64,000 bases of DNA from Nannobrachium achirus (GCA_963921795.1 OY997641.1:58184950-58248949), one strand, 5' to 3'; positions 1 through 12,260 are shown, counted from the first letter of the stretch. The notes: generated by a model not told the origin, from the sequence alone. A program made the numbers and translations.

Positions 1-290
1 ATTTATGATTCCAATAATGACTTGGCAAAACCAATATCAAGGTATATTGTATAATCCTGTTGCTTATTTACTTCATACTTCTTTCAAGTTTACCCATGTA
101 ATCCTCATTGAACACCATAATAGATACATGTAGATACTATGTAGGCCTACAGTACATGTGCATTTTATCTTCATTATGTGCACACCATTGTATGCAGCTG
201 TGTATAGCTTGTAATAAATGCAAAAAGTCACAATGACTAGAGGGCTTGCACATTCCCCTCACTGTGACCTTAACACTTTCAGTGCCAGGG

Positions 291-355
291 CGTCATATGA
301 CGTCCGACACGACCTTGGCAATGATGTCAGAAATTAATATTGGCGTCATATGACG
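291..355. repeat. Paired 12-bp perfect palindromes
   Basis: CGTCATATGACG occurs at 291-302 and again at 344-355, about 53 bp apart. The second is followed by bases that complete a TGACGTCA (CRE-type) site at 351-358. The flanks (AGTGCCAGGG before the first copy) resemble a decayed DNA-transposon end. The repetition is seen directly; any function is unknown. Confidence 0.5.
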
Positions 356-834
356 TCAGATGCTTTTTTTTCATATTACAGTAGCACACAGTCTGATCTT
401 GCCCTCAGCACAGACAGGGCCCTCTGGGCTATGGGATTGTGAAGTCACACGTCATGTGACCAAATTCGAGCACTCCGGTTGGCCGGTTCCCCCCAGAAAC
501 AAGGGTCTAGACTCTAGAGGCCCATTATATACACAACAAAGTCACTGGACACACAGCAATCAGAGGGAGAGATAGATATATTGAGAGAAAGAGCGAGAAT
601 CAGAAGCAGAGAATTTAGTTATAAAATCATTAGATTTAGTATTATTTAGAGAGATAGAGATAGAGAGAGAGATCGGAATGTAGAGGTTTTAGCAAGGAGG
701 AGTGGGGGAAGGGCTAGTTTCTTTGTTTAGGTTGGAGGGGGGGTCCATTTTGTAAAAAAAAAAAAGAACACATCGCCACCACGGGCCAGCCTAAAATCAC
801 GGAGGTACTCGGCTGCTACACCCACGGGCCACGG

Positions 835-1046
835 CCTCGATTTTGGTTCTGGCGGCCAGAAAAGCTCCTTCTACGGGCGATCGGTTCATCAGCGAAGGCC
901 TCGGCTGGAACATCCACGGCCTCGATTTTGGTTCTGGCGGCCAGAAGAGCTCCTTCTACGGGCGATCGGTTCATCAGCGAGGACCTCCGCTGGTACATCC
1001 ACAGCCTCGATTTTGGTTCTGGCGGCCAGAAGGGCTCCTTCTACGG
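835..1046. repeat. 85-bp minisatellite, about 2.5 copies
   Basis: A unit beginning CCTCGATTTTGGTTCTGG starts at 835, 920 and 1005, an exact 85-bp period; the third copy is partial. The period is not a multiple of 3, so open frames over it shift at each unit and are not evidence of a gene. Confidence 0.9.
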
Positions 1047-1254
1047 CGAGGCATGCATGCTGCCAGGGACAGACCACCGATTGCTACGGTTTCTCCCCGC
1101 GCCCTGTAGGATGCACTGCTGAGCTGTGCTGCGGTATATTCTCTACGTTTCACTTTGTTATACGTCTGTCTTTCAATGTTATATGAGATAAGTGCTGTAT
1201 AATGTATCAAAATGTATGAAATATATGGCCCATAAACCATAAAACTGTCTCCGC

Positions 1255-1920
1255 GACTCACAAATGGGTCCCGACCCAAACGAGAGAAGCATCCATTTCA
1301 TTGTAAAGTCGACATTCAGAAACGCTGATTTTAGGCTATATTCTTCACTGCATACTACGTGCCACTCACGTTAGAACATTGTTTATTTTGGCGATAATGA
1401 GCCAAGGACATCACATCACAGCCTAGTATAGAACAGTGATTCCCAAAAGGTTTGATCGCGAGCCCCGGGGTGGGGGCGCTCGCCCTGGAACCTCCAAAGC
1501 ACTAGCGACCACCCTCCACAACTCAAGCCCGATTTGGGAGACCCTCCTGGGCATGGCGCTGCTCGGCGTCGGCCTCTATACCTCCGTGACTCACAAATGG
1601 GTCCCGACCCAAACGAGAGAAGCATCCATTTCATTGTAAAGTCGACATTCAGAAACGCTGATTTTAGGCTATATTCTTCACTGCATACTATGTGCCACTC
1701 ACGTTAGAACATTGTTTATTTTGGCGATAATGAGCCAAGGACATCACATCACAGCCTAGTATAGAACAGTGGTTCCCAAAAGGTTTGATCTCGAGCCCCG
1801 GGGTGGGGGCGCTCGCCCTGGAACCTCCAAAGCACTAGCGACCACCCTCCACAACTCAAGCCCGATTTGGGAGACCCTCCTGGGCATGGCGCCGCTCGGC
1901 GTCGGCCTCTATACCTCCGT
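1255..1920. repeat. 333-bp tandem duplication, two copies
   Basis: Copy one is about 1255-1587 and copy two about 1588-1920, offset 333 bp, with only scattered substitutions (for example CAGTGATTCC versus CAGTGGTTCC). Each copy contains a GC-rich segment and a motif like a 'CAGTGGTTCCCAAA' hAT-type end. The near identity suggests recent duplication. No gene is recognised. Confidence 0.9.
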
Positions 1921-2144
1921 GATGGAGGGAGTGAAAACTTTTTATGTCCAAAACCGCTCGTTTTGCATTTATCATTTGAAATTATTTAAACTAGTGAAAA
2001 CAGCCGATCTACAACAACAGCCGATCTCCTTTTTAGGCACTAACTAGTAACTAACAATAAAATATGAGTCTAGAACACACCACTGTATGAGATGCATAAA
2101 GTGTGGTTCCTGTTGAAATGAGCCATGCATCTGTAGCCTACTTT

Positions 2145-2400
2145 GATTGATTGATTGAAGACTTTATTAGAAGTTTGCATAGGAAAAGGTACAGTTTCAT
2201 GACGGTACAGTTCACTGGTACAAGGTCTACTAAAAGGAGATCCATGAAAAGACTAAGCTTATTTCCACTGGAAAGTGGAAACCATTGAAGTATCTCATAT
2301 AACATTGAATGACAGACAGATAGAACACAGTACTATGCAGTAGATATGTAAAGAAAAACAAAAAAAGACAGTAAGTCTAAACAAACAGTATATACAAAGA
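2145..2400. repeat. Dispersed repeat A, copy 1
   Basis: A segment starting with a GATT-rich run and GAAGACTTTATTAGAAG matches 11030-11225 over nearly 200 bp, including the motif ACGGTACAGTTCACTGG. Two copies in one window show an interspersed repeat, plausibly a retroposon 3' end; the family is not identified. Confidence 0.75.
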
Positions 2401-2538
2401 AGGGGCAGGGGAGGGTAGGGTGGGGCTAGGTTCTTTTTTTTTACCACCTCTTTCTAATACATTCTTCAATCAATCAATAAGCCTGACCTGCTATTGTTTT
2501 TTTTTTTTTTGTGCATTTTTTTGGGTGCACATTATACA

Positions 2539-2740
2539 ATTCAATTCAATTCAAAGGAGCTTTATTGGCATGAGAAAACATATGTTTACATTGCCAAAGC
2601 AAGTATAACAAATACAATATAAAAACCAGTTGAAAATGGGGAACATATATACAGTTGGAGGGGGTACAGCATTGTTCATTTTACAGAGCTATGTCGCATT
2701 GTGACATTTTATATATATACAGGGTACACATAGCAGCATT
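2539..2740. repeat. Dispersed repeat B, copy 1
   Basis: The segment starts with ATTCAATTCAA, then AGGAGCTTTATTGGCATGA and TTACATTGCCAAAGCAAGT. It recurs at 46950-47140 and partly at 16015-16110. It resembles a common teleost interspersed repeat, probably a retroposon 3' part; this is from memory only. Confidence 0.75.
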
Positions 2741-2787
2741 ATTTTCCTACATAAAGGTATCAGCTCTGTTTCATACTGTATGTGCAA

Positions 2788-2849
2788 TCTACAGTAGCTA
2801 TGCCAGTCTATAGGCTCTGAGCCAATAGACTGGCATAGCTACTGTAGAT
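2788..2849. repeat. Perfect hairpin with ~25-bp arms
   Basis: The left arm (2788-2812, containing CAGTAGCTATGCCAGTC) and the right arm (2824-2849) are reverse complements around a short AGGCTCTGAGCC loop region. It lies just upstream of another palindrome at 2923 and is probably a small foldback element. Confidence 0.85.
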
Positions 2850-2922
2850 ATGTATCAAAGCAGAGCCTATAGAATTCAGTGGCCACGTATATATACATAT
2901 ATACATTTGAAATTATTTAGAC

Positions 2923-3004
2923 TAGTGAAAACAGCCGATCTACAAGCACACAACGCCTCGCACCGCGAGGCGTTATGTGCTTGTAGATCTGCTGTTTTCA
3001 CTAC
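2923..3004. repeat. ~80-bp palindromic hairpin element (family P)
   Basis: The element starts TAGTGAAAACAGCCGATC, runs through CTACAAGCACACAACGCCTCGC, and returns as the reverse complement to GCTGTTTTCACTA. It is almost all stem. The same design recurs at 14761, 27370, 32424, 39258, 39775, 54794 and 57557, with many half-copies, so this is a dispersed foldback family. Confidence 0.85.
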
Positions 3005-3089
3005 TTTTGTGCGACAGCCTTTGCTAAAGAACATACAAATTATACAGAAGCACGATCATTTAGTATTTTTTATTTATTTCTATCATATA

Positions 3090-3528
<439 letters not shown>

Positions 3529-3529
3529 T

Positions 3530-4600
3530 GAACAGTACCATCTTTGACCTTTATTTGTGGTGCCTTTGACTCCTGAATGTTGGCTTGTTGAATGCCTTTT
3601 TTTGAGAATACAGTACAGTACTGACTTTTATATTATTTTATTTATCTTTACTTGCTGCACATTTATTTTATTTTACTTTTATCCAGTTATATTTTATTTT
3701 TGTGAAGTCATATTTGTGATTTCTTTTTTTTTTTGGAAATATTTGTAAATATTGTTGAACATAAATATGTTCATGCTGGATGTGTGAGGTACTCACCAGG
3801 GTTAGGGTTCGATGTTGCCATAAAATAAAAGGTTGACATCGCTTTTCTGACTTTTTGTCTTCCTGACCTTCTAGACCAGGTAAAAACACAGTGAATTCAC
3901 AGTGCATAGTTCTATCAAAATGTAAGGCAATTTCTACCTTCTGAGTCATTTCATACTTTTTCACTTTGCCCCCTTGAAACTAGACGATGGTACAATATTT
4001 TTTTAACTTTTTTTGCACATAATGAAAGCAGGCATGTCATTCTTTATGTCAAGGGTACTTGTGTTCCGTTACCATTTACCAATTTGTTGCTATGGCTTCC
4101 TAAAGTTTTTTTTCTTTGAACTCAAATATCTCAGAATCTAGATTTCAGATTGCTCGTTTCTACAGCGTCGTCAGTTATTGTCCACGACATTGCAAGCGGC
4201 GCGAAGGCCAGCGGTTCTTGGTCCTGCTCTTCGCCCCCGAGCGCCGCAGGCGCGAGTGGCCGCGAAGAGCGGGCCAGGGCAGCGTTACGAAGCCGTGGTG
4301 AATGCAATCGTTCTATTTATGCCATGTTCGTTCTATAAACGCCATGATAATTGGGTTTTGGTGCACCTCGCGCAGTCCAAGTGACTACAATGGAGCGCTC
4401 CCTACCTCCGGTTCAGCCAATCACAAGCTTCAAAAATGAGTGCGGGGCGTGGTTTCCCTTAGAAAGCGTAGAGTCTCTAAACTCGCGGCCGGGAAATACT
4501 TTCTTGCAGAGCATTCTTGCAGAGTGTATTATTAGTGAAATAGAACAGTTTTAATTGGTACATGTCTATGATTTTCATGTTGCAATATTGTGACCGTTTT
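3530..4600. other. No recognised gene; AT-rich, with a CpG-rich patch
   Basis: AT-rich sequence with no supported coding region. A GC- and CpG-rich patch at about 4185-4300 gives open frames in all three plus frames, which is expected from composition. Confidence 0.5.
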
Positions 4601-4767
4601 AGAAAAGCAATAAGCCACGCGAGGCTTGTGGTCACTGGTTACCGGGGTATTATACACCGGCTGAGAGGGTCGGAAACACTCGGCTGCGCCTCGTGTTTCC
4701 CAACGCCTCTCAGCCGGTGTATACTACCAGGGTAACCACTCGCCTCTTGTGGCTTATTGCTTTAGTA
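4601..4767. mobile_element. Foldback/MITE-like inverted repeat
   Basis: The left part (AAGCAATAAGCCACGCGAGG, then GGTTACC and TATACACCGGCTGAGAG) returns inverted as CTCTCAGCCGGTGTATA, GGTAACCACTCGCC and TGTGGCTTATTGCTT. The arms are about 75 bp around a short GC-rich centre. This is the form of a non-autonomous foldback element; the superfamily is not assigned. Confidence 0.8.
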
Positions 4768-4769
4768 AA

Positions 4770-6341
4770 TCATGTGCTACTTACCAAGATTTGCAAACTC
4801 TCTCCAGGTCTCTTGTTGAGAAAGATGTGTGCTGCTGCTGTTTGTTGACAGAATGTTCCAGTAGAATTTTCCCATGAACCCTTTTTTTTTTAAATCGATC
4901 CATATAAGTACTCATATGTGGCGAGGTCTAAAATGTATTAAAAAATGTTAGTCGCCGACAACGCCACCTGGAGGCTGTGAGCCCAGGAACTCACTTAACC
5001 ACTTCTCTAGAGCACACAGGTTCTTATAATACAGGGTTGAGCAGAGAATAATCAAACAAAGGGGTGCAATAAAGCATATTTATTGCTACAAAGTACAAAA
5101 ACATTAAAACAGAATGAACCGGCTTTCTTTCGGTTTGGCTTCCTGTTAGTCCCATGTAGTCCTTTTGACAAGAAAACCAGTCCTTCAGTCCCTTTATTGG
5201 AAATGTCCTTCTCCTCCTTCAGGTCTCCTTTAAGGGTCAAACAAAACTCAGATCAATTGCTATGTCCATGATGGCCTATGGGCCATAACACTCAATTCAA
5301 AACACATGCACAACAATATAATCTCTAATAAAACAATTACAGTTTAAAGGAAATAAAAACATGCAATAGTTTATACAAAGCAGTGAGGACTAGCAAACAA
5401 TGAAATAGTTAAAATGACCCAAACGGAGCTTTCAGTGAGCGATGATACCAATAAAAGGAATAAAACTAAAATGACTAAAATAAGGGGGGTAAAACAACAC
5501 AACATTGGCAACGCAGGTATCATGAGTCGTAGAGGGGACTTAGCTTTAGAGAGGGGTAAGTCGCAACTTAGCCCCTCTGCTGCGTGTATGCGGCCTCCCC
5601 TCTGTCACTCTGGCCTTGTGTGGAAACGGCCCCACCACTGCCGTCTGGCCAGCGCGGCTGCTGCCTCCATTCCTTGGACCCGGCTGCACCGCTGTACTGC
5701 TGACCATTTCAGGACGTCTCATCAGTGTTTCGCTGTGGTTCCAGCTTCCCCGTTCTCGCCTTCATGCTCTGCGTCGCTGTGTGTGCTGGTTCAGGCCTCA
5801 TCTCAAATCGGGTCCTTCAGCACCCCACAGACGGGTCCGCTCATGGGTGACAGGGCCCCGGCACCCGTCCATGGCTGCTCTCCTTTGCTCCCAGTTTCAA
5901 ATGTGCAGCCAGTTCCTTCTCTCTGCACTGCAGCCTGCTTTTTAAAGGGCCACACCCAAATATGCAGGTGCAGGCCATTTCCCCAATCAGCTACACAAAA
6001 CCAACCCTGCAACACATACTCAAATATTATGAAGGAAATTTACCAAAACACATTGAGTATAATTCATGAATAAAATCAGTTAGTCAAATACTAATTTATT
6101 CTCACGAAATTAACTCAAATAATATATGTACATCTAAATCAAAACAAACAGTTGAATTTTTAGTTTTTTACGCATTTACTTTGGTGTGACCTACTCAAAC
6201 AATCACGTACATTATATTCAGTGATTTTATTGAGTTAATCTAACTTTTTCTAATAGTGCTATTTACTTGGCCACAGATCTATTTCTGAGAGCAGCGACCG
6301 TTCTCACATGTGCCCTTGAGCTTGCTAGTGAGTGAGTGAAA
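4770..6341. other. No recognised gene
   Basis: Mostly AT-rich sequence with a C-rich central part (about 5560-5960). The open frames there have no recognisable domain. I see nothing I can assign. Confidence 0.4.
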
Positions 6342-7474
6342 TAGTGGTGGGAATTTTTGTTCATTTCCGTGAACCAAATCATCGTTCGTTCGTTCACAAG
6401 ATAGATTCGGTCATTATCTTTCAATCGGTCGTTCACAACTTTCGGGAAGCGGGGGGGTATTGGAGCCGGTGTTGAGCCGGTCGTCACATCATTCTCGTTC
6501 AGAGCCGTGACCGATAATCAGTCGAGTTCAGTCAGTCAGTCAGTCAAGCACAAGCAGTCAAAAACACACGGCTTTTTCCTCTCTGCCTGACTGTTTCGGT
6601 CAGATGACAGACTCATGCCTGGCACGCCTGCTGCCTATAATGTGAACGTGATCTGACGAAGATGATGTATTGATTGACACACTCTATCATTATAAAACGG
6701 CCAACATAAAGCGCAAATTAACATTTCACCCGTTCAGAGAATGAACGATTATCCTTTACCATTAGCATTGCGTTCACACTTCATGAATTAACACGACACT
6801 GGCTCAATGGTCCATTGTATGAGATGAGATGTGTTACTATAGGCTACTTGTAGGATAGATTAATGCCATAGTGTTTTCTATGGCGTATCTTCTAGCATTC
6901 TTTTGTATAGAACTGTACCGCTTTTTTTGCAAACTTAATACAGTAGTCAGTCAGTCAGTCAGTCAGTCAGTCAGTCAGTCAGTCAGTCTGCAGTCTCGTA
7001 GGGTAGTCTAGTAATCAGGCTAGTAATTAGAACATCCCGTTCAAAGAATGAACGATAACACCCTTTTCACTCGCAGTCAGTCAGTCGGTCTCGGTCAATC
7101 AATCATCAGTCACAACTCTTCTCGCGGTCGGAGGCACTCTGCTGCTCCGTAACTGTAGGTCCCTGATTTCTGTTCCACACCCCCACGCACACACAGTCCT
7201 GCTTCTCAGTTCTCTGAGGGAGAGCCCGCCTCCAGCCCACTACAGTGTCTAAGGAAAGAGGAACGGTGGAAAGGATGGACGGAACGGTCGGTCGGGTCTG
7301 TCTTCTCTTGTGAGATACGTTGAATGACCCGTCTCTCTCTCTCTCTCTCATCGCATTTGCAACTCAACGCCGTGGACGGTTGAACGGGTCTTTTCCGGAT
7401 GGTGACCCGTTCGATCTCGTTCACCATAAAGATCTGTTCATTTGAACGGGTCATTCATGACCGACACATCACTA
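6342..7474. mobile_element. Complete non-autonomous hAT-type element with 8-bp TSD
   Basis: The left end begins TAGTGGTGGGAAT and the right end, inverted, begins TAGTGATGTGTCGG. The 8 bp before (6334-6341) and after (7475-7482) are both GAGTGAAA, a perfect 8-bp target duplication as made by hAT transposases. Sub-terminal regions carry many GTTCATTC/GAACG motifs in both orientations. A (CAGT)n run lies at 6944-6987. At 1133 bp it has no transposase frame. A relative occupies 13724-17374. Confidence 0.85.
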
Positions 7475-7998
7475 GAGTGAAAATCAGTGGCTTCCTCAAA
7501 GAAAAAGAAATGAGGAGAAAAAGTGGTGAAAACTAAGATTCGGGCCTCTGCACGTGCCGGACACATTTTAACTGATTGGCCGCCTACGTGAGCCAACCAC
7601 GTTCAGGAACGAGATAAGGTTTCCATGGTAACCCGCATCTCAGACGCTTGTTACGGGTACTGGTGAAAGAAAAAAACGCTTACGTCATAAAGCAGCGCAG
7701 CCAGGAGCGACCGCGAGCGGCCTATACCCATTGACTTCTATTCTATACTGAAACATAAAAACGGCTGTATCTCGAAATAAGGTGCAAATAATGCCAAGGA
7801 GGCCGAGATCAGCTTGTCTACACGGCTACACTACGCCGTGATGGTCGGCCCCCGTTAGGATTTTAGTTTTCGCGAGCGTTTGTAAACAACAGATCTCCTT
7901 CCTGGATCGTCAATGCGCACCCACATGCACACGCACGGAGCTTCCGGGGCTCTCCAAAATAAAGCGCAAGTGAACGGTGGCGGCCGTTGTGTTAATGA
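7475..7998. other. Short interval between hAT element and Kelch frame
   Basis: No gene recognised. It would hold the 3' flank of the minus-strand Kelch frame. I see no AATAAA on that strand and no poly(A) tract, so a retrocopy tail, if it existed, has been lost. Confidence 0.4.
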
Positions 7999-9045
7999 TT
8001 AATGCTCGGACATCGATTCGGGGCGGACAAAGAACTGTCGGAAACGTTTCGGAATGGACGGAATAAATGGGCCCGATCCCAGCTCTAGTCTGGAGTTTGT
8101 TCCCTTTTCTTGTTGCATGTTGTTGTTGTTGGTTGTCATGGCTGCCAGTTCCCACCTGATGTTGTGTGGGAGTCCAGACTGCTCCAGACCATACTGAATA
8201 ACTGCTAGCTTACATAACGTCTTCAAACTAGGATTCAATTCTAAGATGTAGAGTTCATTGTTCTTATTTGCTCGCATGAAGAGCAAAATACAATCTCCCA
8301 CCACGCAACAGTACGAGACGTGTTTCTCTAGACACTTGCCCGGACCTTTCCCCTTTATATGGGTACCTTTGCTACCAGCAAATCCGTACAGCTTTCCATT
8401 GTAGACATATTGAGTGTGTTGGAGTGTGTGAGGTATTTTCAGCCATAAGTTGGTCTCTGTGTCAAACCCAAAGTCTCCAAATACAAGAATCTTTGTCTTG
8501 ATGATCATGGCAGGGTAAGATTTTGAAAGATCTGAAACATTTGATGGGGTTCCTCTGCTGTTAATTATAGACCAGACCATTGTGCTGGTGTCCAACTTGT
8601 ACATGTCAATTACAATCGACTCTGTGAATCCTCCAAAGACATACATGACCTTCCCCAAGACACCAGCTGAGTGCCTGTGCCTCCCCTCCGGAACAGTCCC
8701 AGAAACCTCACACTTCAACCATCCATGGGTATCGACATCAAACGCATAAAGCCGGTTGCGGTAAGGGTATCCTCCCCAGATGTAGATGACATCTTCTACA
8801 AGCACAGCCGTGTATCCCCAACACATGGAAGGAACCTCAGGGGGACGTTTTCGTCCAGTCGCCACTGGAGGCAACTTTGTCCAGCACAAAGTCACCGTGT
8901 TGAAGACACAGACATTCATATGGTACTTGTTGGCCCTGTCGGACAGGCCTCCGAAGCAGTACACCTGGTGCTCCACCACAACAGCAGCATGGGCTGCCAT
9001 CGGCCCTCCTCTCTGATGAAATGTCAAGTGCAACATTCTGTACAA
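7999..9045 (-). CDS. KLHDC3-like Kelch protein, intronless (likely retrocopy)
   Basis: A 348-residue frame is uninterrupted. It resembles Kelch domain-containing protein 3, a substrate receptor of Cullin-2 ubiquitin ligases that reads C-terminal degrons. Kelch Gly-Gly doublets are intact at residues 32-33, 91-92 and 138-139, but later blades are eroded: FGD at 189-191, FAG at 222-224, FMR at 256-258. The C-terminal SLKTLCKLAVIQY (from 273) fits an Elongin-binding BC box and LPHNI (292-296) fits a Cul2 box. KLHDC3 is about 382 residues and its gene has many introns, so one exon and a shorter middle suggest a retrocopy. Translation may start at Met4 (9036), which aligns better with KLHDC3. It could be functional or a young pseudogene with no stop yet. 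Confidence 0.8.
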   Translation of the reverse strand: MYRMLHLTFHQRGGPMAAHAAVVVEHQVYCFGGLSDRANKYHMNVCVFNTVTLCWTKLPPVATGRKRPPEVPSMCWGYTAVLVEDVIYIWGGYPYRNRLYAFDVDTHGWLKCEVSGTVPEGRHRHSAGVLGKVMYVFGGFTESIVIDMYKLDTSTMVWSIINSRGTPSNVSDLSKSYPAMIIKTKILVFGDFGFDTETNLWLKIPHTLQHTQYVYNGKLYGFAGSKGTHIKGKGPGKCLEKHVSYCCVVGDCILLFMRANKNNELYILELNPSLKTLCKLAVIQYGLEQSGLPHNIRWELAAMTTNNNNMQQEKGTNSRLELGSGPFIPSIPKRFRQFFVRPESMSEH

Positions 9046-9390
9046 TGAAATGGATTCAGATCGATTGCTTCCCTAAGGCCCTACTACGATCAACACTCAG
9101 GGGAGTGTGTGGAGACAAAGGAATTCACGGTCCAGGGAATTCAATATAGTTGATATCTGTCTGTTAAAATACAGCTTTTGTTTTCTTTTAGCAGCTTGGT
9201 CATCCAGGTCTATTGATTGCTTCCTGATAGGTGTGAGTGCTATTTTACCTTCCTTTTATACTATTCATGTAGTGATGTAAATTTCCATATTTACATTGTC
9301 CATATATGTACACAATCAGTTGTGGCGAGTCTGGCGACTCAGAACTTTGTTTTTTGCGGAAACTCTTTCCCTGGAGAAACCTCATCTTCT

Positions 9391-9594
9391 GTGCAGTGTT
9401 ACAGCAGCCTGTATGTGATCATCACCCCACTGTGCAGTGTTACAGCAGCCTGTATGTGATCATCACCCCACCGTGCAGTGCTACAGCAGCCTGTATGTGA
9501 TCATCGCCCCACTGTGCAGTGTTACAGCAGCCTGTATGTGATCATCACCCCACCGTGCAGTGCTACAGCAGCCTGTATGTGATCATTGCCCCGC
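9391..9594. repeat. 41-bp minisatellite, five copies
   Basis: GTGCAGTG(T/C)TACAGCAGCC starts at 9391, 9432, 9473, 9514 and 9555, an exact 41-bp period. Copies alternate between two sequence variants (CACTGTGCAGTGTT and CACCGTGCAGTGCT), hinting at an 82-bp doublet unit. Confidence 0.95.
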
Positions 9595-11029
9595 CTGGCT
9601 AAATCCTTTTTCCTCTTCCTCAGAAGACATGTTTACCTAGTGGTTACCGCCTGATTAAACCAGCGCCCCACTTCCTGCCCAGCCCCCAGACCGGAAGTAT
9701 AACTACCAGTGTGGTGGAAATAGTCATAGACATAGAAATGTGCCTCCTTCGACTATGGGGCATAAGCATCGAGGGACCAAGGCAATCACGTGTGCATTGC
9801 TTCCACGTGCGTCACACATAGGGAAGTTGCTAGGCCAATCAGAGGTAGGTGGGGGCGGGTCTTTACGTACGCAGCCTGAAAGAACAGCTGAGCCGCGCAA
9901 CATCGGAACTGGCTCTAGTGAATTGAATTGTAGTCCTTGGATAAGTCCCGGAAAAGACATGCTGTGATTGGCCAGTAGTCTCTTTGACTGACAGCGATCC
10001 CTTGGTTTTTCCAGGAAGTCCGGACTACAATTGTTGTATGTTGCTCTAATGAACTGCAGAGGCGAACAAGTCATCTAGCTTTTTATATCTGTGGAAATAG
10101 TACTCACAAGTCAAAGTATCAATACTGCAATACAGAAATGCTTGGCTACAACAAGTAAAAGTCCTGAATTCAACATTTACCCGAGTTAAAAGTACAAAAG
10201 TTAGAATCAAAACGTACTAAGAAGTACAAATATCCTTCCTGGTATGCAGAAGCAGAAAAAGAAGCAAAAGCAGAAAAAGTCCCATTTCAAGTTTTCAAAT
10301 GTCAATTCACAATGCTTTGCCATGCTACAATTGTGAGCTTGTAGATTTGCTACTTTGATTTTTTTTTGGGTAGATCAGCTATTTTCAAATGGCCTAAATG
10401 TATAGGGCTGAAGTGGTTAATGTATGGTATGATTCGTAATAATAATACAAATCTATAAAGTAACTATAAGTTTTCAAATAATTGCTGTAAGTAAATGTAG
10501 TAGTGCAGTAAAAGCACAATATTAGAACATTGTAAATAATCCAACTTAAAATACAGTACTTGAGTAAATGTACTAAGTTACTTTACACCACTGGAATCCA
10601 TCATCATCATCAACCTTGGTCATAATTATAATGCATGCAGTAGAATGTAAAAGGGGGGAGGGGAGATGCTTTTATGTCAGGAATTTCATCTCATTCCATC
10701 GGTGCATAGCTGCTCCCAAAGCGTCCAAACGTACAGTAGCCTACAACTGAAGATAAGACTGGAGAAAATAGGGCTGAAGATTTCATTGGAAAAAAAGGGT
10801 CAAAATTAGACTAGGTTCTTAACTAGACATTCTATTGTTTTAGGTAATATTTGGATCCACAAATCCAATACAGTACAACAGGGGTAGGCAACATTGGGCA
10901 CTGCTGCCAACCTTGGCACAGGGGAGGGTGATCGCTGGCACACTGGCATACGTGTGAGGGGGAGGATTTTTCTTTGAAAATAAAATATTTAAAGAAAATA
11001 TCAATTCAATTAAAAGTCCCCTCATTGAT
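9595..11029. other. No recognised gene; scattered repeat pieces
   Basis: Contains a possible short inverted pair around GAATTGTAGTCC (about 9923) and GGACTACAATTG (about 10022), and one half-site of hairpin family P at about 10334-10385. Nothing coding is supported. Confidence 0.4.
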
Positions 11030-11225
11030 TGATTGATTGATTGATTGAAGACTTTATTAGAAGTTTGCATAGAAAAAGGTACAGTTTCATGACGGTACAG
11101 TTCACTGGTACAAGGTCTACTAAAAGGAGATCCTAGAAAAGAAAGCTTATTTCCACAGGAAATCTCATATAACATTGAATGACAGACGAATAGAACACAG
11201 TACTATGCAGTAGATATAATCAGTA
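11030..11225. repeat. Dispersed repeat A, copy 2
   Basis: Matches 2145-2400 in the same orientation, with a (GATT)n start and shared TACAGTTTCATGACGGTACA. A few indels separate the copies. Confidence 0.75.
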
Positions 11226-11409
11226 AAACAAATTATAAAAAAAAAAATGCACCAGTGCGAAGTGAGCGGTGCAAACATATTTAGGGAGTATGATATACAG
11301 TGGACTTCGATTTTCAAGTCTGTTTTTTTTTCTTTAAATAATCATATATGCTTTTCCCTTTTAAATCGAAGATATTAAATAATATAAGTTTTTTTTTCAA
11401 AGGCTGTTT

Positions 11410-12260
11410 AGTTGTATTTTAAACTTGTATTAGCTGCCTGTCATCTATAACCTGAAATTATCCACAGTCTGTCTAAAAGTGTGGTTATTTTCATCTAATA
11501 TTTTGCAATTCATATGTGGAATTTAATAAATTAATTCATCTGTTTATCTATATCTATATATACTACTATAATTGACCAAATCCTTTATCTGAGTTTGTCT
11601 CAAACATGATGTTATATATGAACGAGAGGAAACTGAGGAAAATGCTAAAGAAGCCCTTATAGCAGCCCCTGACTATAATCCAGTGTGTGAAAATGAAATG
11701 AGTGATCTCTGACGTTATGGTGGTGATGTCATAGTGATACATATGGAGGGAAAACAATATGTTACGTCAGACCAGAACCCCTGGTCAGTATATAATACCA
11801 TGACCGGTTTTGGAAGACACAGTTGGAGCTGTTACCCCCGTGACCTGATTCCGGATAAACGTTTGAAGATGGATGGATATTTAGATACTTTGAGCCATAC
11901 CTCTAGAGCTCAACACCAAGACCAAGGCGTAAGAGGTTTTTCAAAAGCTCTTTATTTGTATTTTAAACTTGTATTAGCTGCCTGTCATTTATAACCTGTG
12001 AAATTATCCACAGTCTGTCTAAAAGCTTGTGAGTGATATTCATCTAATACAATTTGGTCAATTTATAACATGACCGGTTTTGGAAGTCACAGTTGGAACT
12101 GTTACCCCCGCGACCTGATTCCGGATAAATGGTTAAAGATGGATGGATGGATATTTAGATACTTTGAGCCATACCTCTAGACACCAAAACCAAGACCAAC
12201 TTGTATTAGCTGTCTGTCATTTATAACCTGTGAAGTTATCTACAGTTATCTACAGTGTAT
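11410..12260. repeat. Locally repeated retroposon-like module
   Basis: Two motifs recur. ATAACCTG...AAATTATCCACAGTCTGTCTAAAAG appears near 11450, 11990 and 12227, and again at 19740. ATGACCGGTTTTGGAAG with GACCTGATTCCGGATAAA and GATGGATGGATATTTAG appears near 11802 and 12070. The 'GGATAAACGGTTGAAGATGGATGGA' style of ending is common at 3' ends of fish LINE/SINE copies. Probably a duplicated retroposon tail. Confidence 0.6.

Noticed and set aside
5414..6073. 219-residue open frame
   Set aside because: No recognisable domain, C-rich composition, overlapping frames equally open, no splice or promoter support.
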